DNA from: Nocardia wallacei | GTDB lineage: Bacteria > Actinomycetota > Actinomycetes > Mycobacteriales > Mycobacteriaceae | Assembly (NCBI RefSeq): GCF_029868745.1 | Contig: NZ_JARWOP010000250.1 | Coordinates: forward strand, 1-52,429 | Direction: 5' to 3' | Length of the DNA stretch: 52,429 nucleotides | Part shown: piece by piece, positions 43,966 to 52,429 of the stretch | Layout of the letters: every line of letters starts with the position of its first letter | How positions within the stretch are numbered: the first letter of the stretch is position 1 | Translations under genes and position numbers: made by a program | Notes under the pieces: generated by a model | What the model saw: the letters and a program-made list of their open reading frames with translations, nothing else | What the model was told of the DNA's origin: nothing | Database searches by the model: none

Positions 43966-46389
43966 TCAGCCGATATCGATCGGGTCTATCTGCACTCGCA
44001 GCGGCGCGTCCGAACGGTGGGTGCTGCGCACGGCTTGTGCGGCGCCCAGGGCACGGGACAGAGCGGCGCCGTGGGCGCGGTCGACGCGCAGGATCATGCG
44101 TTCCACCTCGGCCGGGGAATCGCCGGAGGAGAACGGTTTCCGGGCCCCGGGCGGCAGCGGCACCGGGCCGAGAATCTCCACGCCCTCGGGAAGCTGCGCC
44201 TCCCTGAGCAATTCGGCGATGGACTCGGTCGTACCGTCGATCGCGGCGAAGCGGACGGCGGGCGGAAAGCGCACCTCGATGCGGGACTCGAGCTCGAACC
44301 TGGCGTGTCCCAACGGATCCCAGCGCACCAGCGCCTGCACGGTGGGCACGGACGGTTCGGCCATGACGATCACCTGTCCGGACGACCGCACCAGCGTCGC
44401 GGCCGACATCCAGCGTCGCAGGGCGTCCTCCGCCGCCCGCAGGTCGGCACGCCCCAGCAGCGCCCAGCCGTCGAGCAGCAGCGCCACCCCGTAGCCGCCC
44501 GGGGCCGCCGGCTCGGCGCCGATGGTCGCCACCACCACCTGCGCCTCGCCGGACACCGAATCCAGCACGGCCGCACCGCCCGACGTCCGGATCGGCACCT
44601 CGGGAAACGCCCGGCCCAGCTCCTCCGCCGTTCGCGCCGCCCCGATGACCACCGCGCGCAACGCCCGCGACCCACACGCCCCGCACCGGAACACCGGCTC
44701 GGTCTTCCCGCACCACCGGCAGCTCGGACTGTGCGCCACCGGCCCGGAAGCGCTGCGCGACAACGCGACTCCCAACTCACGCGCCGAGGGCGGAGACGCC
44801 GCGGCGGTCCCGGGTTGCGGCCACGCGGCCAACTCCTGCTGTGTTCCGGTCGCCGCGTCGGTCCCGCCGAGGGGCACCGCGCGCGCAGGTGCCCCGGTGT
44901 CGGTGCCCGTGCGGCCGCGGCGCGCGGCGGGGTTGCGTTGTGGCGCGGGACCTCTCGTAGATCGGGAGCCGTCGGTATCGGGCAGCGCCAGGGGCCCGTT
45001 GCAGTGTCGGCAACGGGCGGGGGTACGGCACTTGGCACAGGCGAGGGCGGGCACGTAGCCGCGGCGCGGCACTTGGACGAGGACCGGCTGCCCGGCGGCG
45101 AGTGCCTTACGGGCCGCGGTGAACGCCACCGCCGGAATCCGCACGGCCTGTGCGACCGGGTCCCGTTCCAGGGCGACATCACTGTCACCGGGTGCACTGA
45201 TCCGCGGCGCGCACTGCCGCACGACCGCGCGATCGGCGACCAGATCGTGCGCCCACCCGGAGGCCACGACGGCCTGAATCTCGGCGGTCCGCGCGAACCC
45301 GCCCGCCACGAACGCGGCGCCGGTCTCGTGCGCGCGCAGCATCGCCACCTCCCGCGCGTGCGGGTACGGCGCCCGGGGTTCGGCGTAGGTGTCGTCCCCG
45401 TCGTCCCAGATAGCAATCAGGCCGAGATCCCGCGCCGGCGCGAAAACCGCACTGCGCGTACCGATCACCACCCGGGCGGTGCCCCGCAACGCCGCCAGCC
45501 ACCGCCGATAGCGCGCCGCGGGCCCGAGCCCGGCGGCCAGCCCGACCGCCGCATCCCCCACCAACTCCGCGCACGCCGCGGACACCCGGTCCAGATCCCG
45601 CTGATCGGGCACGATCAGCACGGCACTGCGCCCACTCCCCACCACCACCGCCGCCAACTCGGCCAGCCGCCGCGCCCACTCCTCCCCCGGCACCGCCTGC
45701 CATGCCGCCCGCGGTCCTTTCCCTCCCGCCAGCGCACCCAGGAACGAAATCCCGTGCCGATACTTCTCCCACCCCGAGTACCGCGAAAGATCAACGGGCG
45801 AAGCCGTTTCGGCCTCCACATCGTCGCCCGCCGCCGAGTCGGAGGACGCCGCAGTCTCCGCCTGACCCTGCGCTGCGACGGAAGGGGACTCCGAATCCAG
45901 TGGGCCGGTGCTGTTTTCACCGGCCGGAGGCTCGTCCGCGGAGTCACCCGAATCGCGCTGTCCCCGTGGCTTTTCCGATTCCACCTTGGCGTGCCGCGGA
46001 GGGATTGCCAGGCGGAGGACGTCGGCGCGGGTGCCTGCGCAGCGGGAGGCGACCGCGGTGGCGAGGCGGAGGATTTCGGGGGTGAGGACCTGCTCGCCGG
46101 AGACCACGCGCTCCAGCCTCATCAGCTTTCCGGTGTGGTCGGTGTGGTCGAGGCGGTCCAGAAGGAAGCCGTCGATCAGCCGGCCCGAGAAACGCACACG
46201 GACGCGCACACCCGGCTGGGCGAGCGCGTCCATGTCCGCGGGGACCAGGTAGTCGAAGTCCCGGTCGAGGTGGGCGGGTTCCAGCATCGGCAGCACCCGC
46301 GCGATGGGGCGTGCCGAGGCGACGGCGGCGGCAGCCTGCTTACCCTTGCGGGTCTTCGCGGCTGCCGCCTCGGGCACGGCCTCGGTCAA
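43966..46389 (-). CDS. priA: Probable primosomal protein N' (PriA), helicase-degenerate
   Basis: Predicted 807-residue replication-restart protein, longer than the roughly 650 residues of mycobacterial PriA. The DNA-binding domain opens with ARVLPMLEPAHLDRDFDYLVP. The Walker A loop of active PriA is absent: FLGALAGGKGPRAAWQ stands in its place and motif II reads IWDDGDD, as in other actinobacterial PriA-like proteins thought to lack helicase activity. Zinc cysteines are 451/454, 460/463, 557/560 and 569/572. Two low-complexity insertions (about 136-200 and 470-556) enlarge it. Start: TTG 46389 or GTG 46377. It follows metK by 29 bases. Confidence 0.9.
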   Translation of the reverse strand: MTEAVPEAAAAKTRKGKQAAAAVASARPIARVLPMLEPAHLDRDFDYLVPADMDALAQPGVRVRVRFSGRLIDGFLLDRLDHTDHTGKLMRLERVVSGEQVLTPEILRLATAVASRCAGTRADVLRLAIPPRHAKVESEKPRGQRDSGDSADEPPAGENSTGPLDSESPSVAAQGQAETAASSDSAAGDDVEAETASPVDLSRYSGWEKYRHGISFLGALAGGKGPRAAWQAVPGEEWARRLAELAAVVVGSGRSAVLIVPDQRDLDRVSAACAELVGDAAVGLAAGLGPAARYRRWLAALRGTARVVIGTRSAVFAPARDLGLIAIWDDGDDTYAEPRAPYPHAREVAMLRAHETGAAFVAGGFARTAEIQAVVASGWAHDLVADRAVVRQCAPRISAPGDSDVALERDPVAQAVRIPAVAFTAARKALAAGQPVLVQVPRRGYVPALACAKCRTPARCRHCNGPLALPDTDGSRSTRGPAPQRNPAARRGRTGTDTGAPARAVPLGGTDAATGTQQELAAWPQPGTAAASPPSARELGVALSRSASGPVAHSPSCRWCGKTEPVFRCGACGSRALRAVVIGAARTAEELGRAFPEVPIRTSGGAAVLDSVSGEAQVVVATIGAEPAAPGGYGVALLLDGWALLGRADLRAAEDALRRWMSAATLVRSSGQVIVMAEPSVPTVQALVRWDPLGHARFELESRIEVRFPPAVRFAAIDGTTESIAELLREAQLPEGVEILGPVPLPPGARKPFSSGDSPAEVERMILRVDRAHGAALSRALGAAQAVRSTHRSDAPLRVQIDPIDIG

Positions 46390-46418
46390 TTACAGCCCGG
46401 CACCGTCGACGGCCACGA

Positions 46419-47633
46419 TCACAGCCCCACGGCCGCGCGCAGCTTGCCGGCGCGGTCGGTGCTCTCCCACGGCAGCTCGATATCGGTACGGCCGAAGTGG
46501 CCGTACGCCGCGGTGGGCGCGTAGATCGGGCGCAGCAGGTCCAGGTCGCGAATGATCGCGCCCGGCCGTAGGTCGAACACCTCGGCGATGGCGGCGGAGA
46601 TCTTGGCCGGATCCACCTGCTCGGTGCCGAACGTCTCCACGAACAGGCCCACCGGCGCGGCCTTGCCGATGGCGTAGGCGACCTGCACCTCGACCCGCTC
46701 GGCGAGCTCGGCCGCGACGACGTTCTTGGCGACCCACCGCATGGCGTAGGCGGCCGAGCGGTCCACCTTCGACGGATCTTTGCCCGAGAACGCGCCGCCG
46801 CCGTGGCGGGCCATGCCGCCGTAGGTGTCGACGATGATCTTGCGGCCGGTGAGACCGGCGTCGCCCATCGGACCGCCGAGCACGAACTTGCCGGTCGGGT
46901 TCACCAGCAGGCGGAAGTCGGAGGTGTTGAGCGGCTCGGGCAGTTCCAGATCGGCCAGCACGGACTCGACGACCTTCTCGCGGATGTCGGGGGCGAGCAG
47001 GTTGTCCAGGTCGATGTCGGCGGCGTGCTGGGTGGACAGCACCACCGTGTCCAGCCGGACCGGCTTGGTGCCGTCGTACTCGATGGTGACCTGCGTCTTG
47101 CCATCGGGACGCAGGTACGGCAGCACGCCGGACTTGCGGACCTCGGTGAGCCGCCGCGACAGCCGGTGCGCCAGCGCGATCGGCAGCGGCATCAGCTCCG
47201 GGGTCTCCCGGGTGGCGTAGCCGAACATCAGGCCCTGGTCGCCGGCGCCCTGGCGCTCGATCTCGTCGTCGGAACCGCCGACGCGGGCCTCGTGCGAGGT
47301 GTCCACACCCTGGGCGATATCCGGCGACTGCGCGCCGATCGCGACGTTCACGCCGCAGGAGGCGCCGTCGAAACCCTTTGCGGACGAGTCGTATCCGATC
47401 TCGAGCACCTTCTCGCGCACGATGGTCGGGATGTCGGCGTAGGCCTCGGTGGTGACCTCGCCCGCGACGTGCACCTGGCCTGTCGTCACCAAGGTCTCCA
47501 CCGCGACGCGGCTGCGGGGGTCCTGCGCGAGCAGCGCATCGAGGACGGAATCGCTGATGGCATCACAGATCTTATCGGGATGACCCTCGGTCACGGACTC
47601 GCTAGTGAATAGCCGGCTACCGGACGTGCGCAC
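46419..47633 (-). CDS. metK: S-adenosylmethionine synthetase
   Basis: Predicted 404-residue enzyme making SAM from methionine and ATP. Signatures: [25 protein letters not shown], the loop [24 protein letters not shown] and the P-loop-like [25 protein letters not shown] 47633 has GAGGG seven to eight bases upstream; the length matches the mycobacterial enzyme. A promoter is visible upstream (47675-47702). It probably supplies SAM to several methyltransferases of the window. It is cotranscribed with priA by spacing. Confidence 0.95.
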   Translation of the reverse strand: MRTSGSRLFTSESVTEGHPDKICDAISDSVLDALLAQDPRSRVAVETLVTTGQVHVAGEVTTEAYADIPTIVREKVLEIGYDSSAKGFDGASCGVNVAIGAQSPDIAQGVDTSHEARVGGSDDEIERQGAGDQGLMFGYATRETPELMPLPIALAHRLSRRLTEVRKSGVLPYLRPDGKTQVTIEYDGTKPVRLDTVVLSTQHAADIDLDNLLAPDIREKVVESVLADLELPEPLNTSDFRLLVNPTGKFVLGGPMGDAGLTGRKIIVDTYGGMARHGGGAFSGKDPSKVDRSAAYAMRWVAKNVVAAELAERVEVQVAYAIGKAAPVGLFVETFGTEQVDPAKISAAIAEVFDLRPGAIIRDLDLLRPIYAPTAAYGHFGRTDIELPWESTDRAGKLRAAVGL

Positions 47634-47674
47634 AGTTTTTCCCTCTCCCTCAACGGGTCTGGTACCGAGTTGCG

Positions 47675-47702
47675 ACAGTAGCGAACTCGCGCCACAGCAC
47701 AA
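47675..47702 (-). promoter_or_regulatory. metK promoter: TTGTGC-N16-TACTGT
   Basis: On the minus strand, -35 TTGTGC (47702-47697) and -10 TACTGT (47680-47675) are 16 bases apart, giving a leader of about 35 bases before GTG 47633. No SAM riboswitch fold is recognisable in this short leader. Confidence 0.55.
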
Positions 47703-47901
47703 CCCTTTACCTCAGACTATTCCAAACCACCGACGCGGCACGGTCCCAGCGCACCGCGGCACTGCCGTCACCAGCAACTACCGCCGTCGCCACCCGCTAC
47801 CGCCTCCACAGGGCTCCGTTTCGGCAGTCGGTGCAATATCGCGCTCGATGCCATTGTGCACCGAACGCGTATTTGCATGCTAGGCCGAAACCGTTTGCGC
47901 C

Positions 47902-49119
47902 TCAGCGCAACAACGGTCCCAGCGCATCCAGCACGCGACTGGCCAGCAGCAGCTTCGACCCGTGGTCGAGAGCCTGCTCGGTGCCGTCGGCCCCGAGCAG
48001 CCAGCCGTCGTTGTTGTCCACCTCGAACGCCTTACCCTCGCCGACCGCGTTGACCACCAGCAGGTCGCAGCCCTTCCGCTCGAGTTTGGCGCGCGCGTGG
48101 GTGAGCACGTCGCCGTGCTCGTCGCCGGTCTCCGCGGCGAAGCCGACGATGGCCAGTCCGGGCAGGTGCCCGTCGTGCCGGGCCTGCACCAGACCGGCCA
48201 GGATGTCGCGATTCTTGGTGAGGTCGATCCGGTCCGGCTCGTCCACACCCTTCTTGATCTTGGCCGCGGCGACATTGGTGGGCCGGAAGTCGGCCACCGC
48301 GGCGGCCATGATCACCGCGTCGGCGCCGACCGCGTGCTTGTCGACCGCGACGCCGAGCTGTTCGGCGGTGGTGACGTGCACCATTTCCACCGCGGCGGGC
48401 GGTTCGAGGCCGATGGTGTTGCCCGCGACCAGCGTGACGTGCGCGCCGCGCTGCGCGGCCAGCCGGGCCAGCGCGAAACCCTGCTTCCCGGAACTGCGAT
48501 TGCCCAGGAAGCGCACCGGATCCAGCGGCTCGCGGGTACCGCCCGCGGAGACCACGATCCGGCGGCCGGCCAGGTCGCGCGGGATGGCGTCGGAGCGCTC
48601 CAGCAGCAGCGACGCCAGCGCGAAGATCTCCTCGGGCTCGGGCAGCCGCCCCGGGCCGGTGTCGGCGCCGGTCAGCCGGCCCGCGGCCGGTTCCATGACG
48701 ATCGCGCCGTGCGCCCGCAGGGTCGCGACGTTCGCCACCGTGGCCGGGTGCTCCCACATCTCGGTGTGCATGGCCGGGGCGAACAGCACGGGACATCGTG
48801 CGGTCAGCAGAGTCGCGGTGAGCAGATCGTCGGCGCGGCCCATGGCCGAGCGGGCCATCAGGTCGGCCGTCGCCGGGGCGATCACGACCAGATCGGCTTC
48901 CTGGCCGAGTCGCACGTGCGGCACCTCGGGCACGTCGGAGAAGACGCCGGTGTGCACGGGGTTGCCCGACAGCGCCTCGAAGGTCGCCCGGCCGACGAAC
49001 TGCAGCGCCGACTCGGTGGGGATCACCCGGACGTCGTGCCCGGTCTCGGTGAACTTGCGAACGAGCGAGCAGGCCTTGTAGGCGGCGATCCCGCCGCCCA
49101 CGCCGACAACGATCCGCAT
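47902..49119 (-). CDS. coaBC: Phosphopantothenoylcysteine decarboxylase / synthetase
   Basis: Predicted 405-residue bifunctional coenzyme A enzyme. The N-terminal flavin-dependent decarboxylase has GVGGGIAAYKACSLVR, the catalytic His in VPHVRLG, VIAPATADLMA and the substrate clamp PAMHTEMWEHPAT. The C-terminal CTP-dependent ligase has SAGGTREPLDPVRFLGNRSSGKQG, AAAVADFRP with a lysine-rich AAKIKKG loop and KNRDIL. Length is normal. AGAGG precedes ATG 49119. It lies 51 bases after rpoZ in the minus-strand series mihF-gmk-rpoZ-coaBC. Confidence 0.95.
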   Translation of the reverse strand: MRIVVGVGGGIAAYKACSLVRKFTETGHDVRVIPTESALQFVGRATFEALSGNPVHTGVFSDVPEVPHVRLGQEADLVVIAPATADLMARSAMGRADDLLTATLLTARCPVLFAPAMHTEMWEHPATVANVATLRAHGAIVMEPAAGRLTGADTGPGRLPEPEEIFALASLLLERSDAIPRDLAGRRIVVSAGGTREPLDPVRFLGNRSSGKQGFALARLAAQRGAHVTLVAGNTIGLEPPAAVEMVHVTTAEQLGVAVDKHAVGADAVIMAAAVADFRPTNVAAAKIKKGVDEPDRIDLTKNRDILAGLVQARHDGHLPGLAIVGFAAETGDEHGDVLTHARAKLERKGCDLLVVNAVGEGKAFEVDNNDGWLLGADGTEQALDHGSKLLLASRVLDALGPLLR

Positions 49120-49170
49120 CTACTAAGCCTCTTCGTCCGGTGGAGATGGGTGGGCGGCGACGCCGCTAGC

Positions 49171-50107
<937 letters not shown>

Positions 50108-50114
50108 CCTCGGA

Positions 50115-50432
50115 TCAGGCTTGGTCGAACTTCGCCAGCAACGCCTTGCGCTGGCGGTCACCCAGACCGCGCAGGCGCCGCGTCGGAGCGATCTCCAGCT
50201 CGCTCATGATCTCCGCCGCCTTGACCTTGCCGACCTTGGGCAGGGCCTCCAGCAGCGCCGACACCTTCATCTTGCCCAGGACCTCGTCGGTCTCGGCATC
50301 CTTCAGGACCGTCTTCAGGTCGGTGCCGCCACGCTTCAAGCGCTCCTTGAGCTCTGCCCGAGCGCGGCGAGCGGCAGCCGCCTTCTCCAAAGCAGCGGCG
50401 CGCTGCTCGTCAGTCAGCTGGGGAAGGGCCAC
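50115..50432 (-). CDS. mihF: Actinobacterial integration host factor
   Basis: Predicted 105-residue nucleoid protein of the mIHF/sIHF type, unrelated to enterobacterial IHF. Basic N-terminal helix ([30 protein letters not shown]) and a C-terminal helix-two-turn-helix core ([43 protein letters not shown]) match the family. GGAGGAACC before GTG 50432 is a strong ribosome site. It is essential in mycobacteria and shapes DNA; mycobacteriophage L5 integrase uses it, which is of interest beside the recombinase at the other end of the window. Confidence 0.95.
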   Translation of the reverse strand: MALPQLTDEQRAAALEKAAAARRARAELKERLKRGGTDLKTVLKDAETDEVLGKMKVSALLEALPKVGKVKAAEIMSELEIAPTRRLRGLGDRQRKALLAKFDQA

Positions 50433-51014
50433 GGTTCCTCCGTCTCATCGTTCATTGCTAAATCTCCCGCCGGTAACCCGGCGGTCTGTGCGACCGTACC
50501 CACGCGGCGTGCCGATTGCGAACCCACCCCCCAGGTCAGCGCGGGATTCGGGCGGGGTGGCGGGCACCCGGGCGGACCATCGCGCACGCTTGGGCCGGTA
50601 GCGCTGATCCTACCGCCGGATCCGCTCGCAGCCGCGTGGCCTGCGGTTATTCGGTCCGCTACCGGGCGGATGACCGATTGGGCGAGTGACCGAAGCGGTC
50701 GTAATCGGCCCGTTATCGCGCGACCAGGACTTTTCTTGATTTTTCGGCGTGTCGCGCGTTTTCGTGCCTGCGTGTCGCGCTTCGAGGCACCTGATCTGGG
50801 TCACGAGAGCGGTGCCGGAATCCGATCAGGAGGCCGCGCGCCGGGGCCTCCGCGGCGCGCTGACAGCGGAAAACACATGGGTGTAATTCCCGCACGGCCG
50901 AAGGCGGCGCGAAGACTAGCGGGCCCATATTCGCAAACAGACCAGTTTCGTCGATTCGCGGAGCGACCGCCACCGTCCGGGGCCTCCCGTGTGGAGACCC
51001 GGACGGTGACAAAC
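50433..51014. other. Intergenic region between pyrF and mihF
   Basis: 582 bases without a credible gene. In M. tuberculosis this gap holds PE15/PPE20, absent here. It contains the pyrF terminator hairpin (50971-51008), an AT-richer part (about 50730-50770, tttttc tracts) suited to the mihF promoter, and a GC-rich palindromic patch near 50835-50860 (gccgcgcgcc...ggcgcgc). No RNA gene is recognisable. Confidence 0.5.
50971..51008 (-). terminator. pyrF terminator hairpin
   Basis: CACCGTCCGGG (50971-50981) pairs perfectly with CCCGGACGGTG (50998-51008), an 11-bp stem with CTCC/GGAG pairing inside a 16-base loop, six bases beyond the pyrF stop. No T-tract follows, as is usual for actinobacterial terminators. 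Confidence 0.7.
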
Positions 51015-51839
51015 TCAGGCCTGGAGAAACGCGAAATCGTCGCGGAGTTGCTCGAGCCGCTCGCACAGCGCGAGCACGTCCGGCCCGGCGCGTAGCAGCT
51101 CCCGGGACACGTTGGGCAACACCGCGGCATGGCTGCCCGCCGGAACCAGGGCACGGACGGACTCCGGTCCCCCGCCCTGAGCGCCCACGCCCGGCATCAG
51201 GATCGGACCGTTGAGCAGCGAGAGGTTCGGGATCTCGGTCAGCGTGGCGCCCACGACGACCCCGACCGAGCCGAACGCGGCGCCCACATTGCGTACCGCG
51301 GCGTCGTCGACCATGCCCTGGGCGACGGTCCGGCCGTCGGGGGTGACGGTGCGCTGCAGACCGGCGGCCTCCGGATTGGAGGTGGCCGCCAGCACGAACA
51401 GGCCGCGGCGGTTCGTCTCGGCCAGCTCCAATGCCGGTGCGAGCGAACCGAATCCGAGATACGGCGACACCGTGACGGCGTCGCTGCCCAGCGGACCGTC
51501 ACCGAGCCAGGCCGCGGCGTAGGCGGCCATGGTGGAGCCGATGTCGCCGCGTTTGGCGTCGGCGAGCACCAGGGTGCCGGCGTCGCGCAGCGCGGCGATG
51601 GTGTCCTCGAGGACCATGAAACCGCCGGAGCCGTACGTCTCGAAGAAGGCCACCTGCGGTTTGACCAGGGCGACCCGGCCCGCGAAGGCGTCCACGCACG
51701 CGTCGGCGAACCGTTTCAGGCCATCGATGTCCTCCGACAGCTCCCAGTCGCGCAGCAACTGGGGGTGCGGATCGATACCGACGCACAGCGGGCCGTGCTG
51801 CCGCATCGCCTGCCGCAGCCGCGCGCCGAACGATGTCAT
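51015..51839 (-). CDS. pyrF: Orotidine 5'-phosphate decarboxylase (type 2)
   Basis: Predicted 274-residue enzyme forming UMP in pyrimidine synthesis. The class 2 catalytic motif is [18 protein letters not shown] with the Asp-x-Lys-x-x-Asp set; the N-terminal [17 protein letters not shown] and the C-terminal [10 protein letters not shown] phosphate site agree. Length is normal. Its ATG (51839) overlaps the stop of the small upstream gene (ATGA), so translation is coupled. In relatives, carB lies directly upstream. Confidence 0.95.
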   Translation of the reverse strand: MTSFGARLRQAMRQHGPLCVGIDPHPQLLRDWELSEDIDGLKRFADACVDAFAGRVALVKPQVAFFETYGSGGFMVLEDTIAALRDAGTLVLADAKRGDIGSTMAAYAAAWLGDGPLGSDAVTVSPYLGFGSLAPALELAETNRRGLFVLAATSNPEAAGLQRTVTPDGRTVAQGMVDDAAVRNVGAAFGSVGVVVGATLTEIPNLSLLNGPILMPGVGAQGGGPESVRALVPAGSHAAVLPNVSRELLRAGPDVLALCERLEQLRDDFAFLQA

Positions 51840-52165
51840 CGGTGGGCCGCGGCGAGCCGCGCGCCCGGCGGCACGTCGGCGACCGCGGCGAGGCCGGGCA
51901 CACCGGCGAACGCCTCGGGAACCCCGGCGAGCCGGGCCTCGGAGGCCGTGCCCGAACCCGCCAGCTCCCGGTCCGCGGCCGCCAGCTCACGGTCGATGGC
52001 GGCGAGTTCGCGATCGATCGCCGCCAGTTCGCGCTCGGTCGGCGTGATCTCCGTATCGGCCGGCGGCTTGCGGTCGATGGGTGGCGTCGCGCGGAAGCCG
52101 ACGGTGCTGTAACCGCCCACCTTCCGCATCGGCCGGACGTCCCCGCCCCCGGGCCGGGACACCAC
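51836..52165 (-). CDS. Small heptad-repeat protein coupled to pyrF, unknown function
   Basis: Predicted 109-residue protein, GTG start at 52165. Residues 44-69 are nearly perfect heptads of the form RELAAID ([25 protein letters not shown]), giving an amphipathic charged helix suited to coiled-coil pairing. The rest is Pro/Gly/Ala-rich and low in hydrophobics. Its stop overlaps the pyrF ATG by four bases. It stands where carB would be expected next to pyrF in M. tuberculosis. No family recognised. Confidence 0.55.
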   Translation of the reverse strand: MVSRPGGGDVRPMRKVGGYSTVGFRATPPIDRKPPADTEITPTERELAAIDRELAAIDRELAAADRELAGSGTASEARLAGVPEAFAGVPGLAAVADVPPGARLAAAHR

Positions 52166-52197
52166 CGCGCCGTCGATAGCGCGGCGCCCCCGGCTGA

Positions 52198-52429
52198 CTA
52201 GTCCAGCGCCAACCCGGAGCGGTGCCCCCCCAAACCCCCGGGGGGCCCGCCGAAACCCCCCGCCGCCGCAACGACATCCGACGCTGTGAGTGAGGACGCT
52301 CCGGAAGAGGCGGCGAGAGTCACGGAGTCGTCTCCGGCCCGAGCGTCGGGGTCGGGCCTGGCCGAGGCGGACCGGGACCGCGCCGGTTCCTGGCGCCGAA
52401 GCCAGCCGCGCCCCCAGAACGCGCCGCGG
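52198..52429 (-). other. Undetermined right end; possible 3' end of a partial gene
   Basis: A frame on the minus strand stays open from the window edge to TAG at 52198, encoding a Gly/Ser/Ala-rich tail that ends SGLALD. On the plus strand a frame from GTG 52286 is also open to the edge. Neither shows a domain. The stretch 52222-52265 is unusually rich in C and G runs (up to seven in a row), which is typical of low-complexity or error-prone sequence. Confidence 0.25.

Noticed and set aside
47634..47901. SAM riboswitch upstream of metK
   Set aside because: The leader after the promoter is only about 35 bases, and no SAM-I, SAM-II or SAM-IV type core was recognised.

Overview
The window is about 52 kb of very GC-rich DNA (roughly 70% by eye) with gene families and gene order typical of Mycobacteriales, most likely Nocardia or a close relative. 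The main reason is a conserved block that matches, in reverse orientation, the Mycobacterium tuberculosis region from pyrF to Rv1417: pyrF, mihF, gmk, rpoZ, coaBC, metK, priA, (def) fmt, rsmB, rpe, ribC, ribA2, ribH and the PH-domain membrane protein. Species cannot be fixed from sequence alone.

Layout. 1-2.3 kb: lower-GC sequence with an inverted repeat and a two-gene module (AbrB-like protein plus tyrosine recombinase), probably an old mobile-element edge. 2.4-17 kb: accessory metabolism and regulation: a secreted YdcF-like protein, a HemK-family methyltransferase, a LysR regulator divergent from an SBF-type transporter, a double-domain FitA-like antitoxin without toxin, a lipoprotein CocE/NonD-type hydrolase, a YcaQ-like winged-helix protein, a flavin dehydrogenase, a HAD hydrolase, an ABC ATPase, an asparagine-type permease and a lipoprotein gamma-glutamyltransferase. 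17-20 kb: riboflavin operon ribC-ribBA-ribH plus PH protein. 20.5-25.3 kb: a genus-type hypothetical, rpe, then the tightly overlapping rsbW-like/sigF-like/nadE operon. 25.3-30.6 kb: a Pls/PosA-type single-module non-ribosomal peptide synthetase translationally coupled to an M1 aminopeptidase. 31.2-34.5 kb: def-fmt-rsmB. 34.5-43.9 kb: accessory genes with many divergent regulator/target pairs (lipase, PadR, TetR/carotenoid oxygenase, TetR/NAD(P)-binding protein, NarL-type two-component system facing a membrane protein, O-methyltransferase). 44-52.2 kb: priA, metK, coaBC, rpoZ, gmk, mihF, pyrF and a small heptad-repeat protein; the last 230 bases are low complexity and undetermined.

The most interesting system is the Pls-like synthetase with its M1 peptidase at 25331-30588. 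The synthetase has the full domain plan of epsilon-poly-L-lysine synthetase (adenylation, carrier, six membrane spans, three tandem left-handed beta-helix domains), and the binding-pocket residues read from the alignment (D-A-E-S-I-G-T-V-V-K) suggest a basic amino acid such as lysine. The overlapping peptidase is a natural candidate for trimming, recycling or self-protection. It sits between rsmB and rpe, which are neighbours in M. tuberculosis.

A second window-wide pattern is that at least a dozen genes have a TANNNT hexamer exactly 6-7 bases before ATG/GTG and no Shine-Dalgarno, indicating leaderless transcripts; I used this to decide several starts. Degenerate tandem arrays of 20-33 bp periods occur three times, one of them coding for an 11-residue Arg/Asp/Gly repeat at the N-terminus of RsmB.
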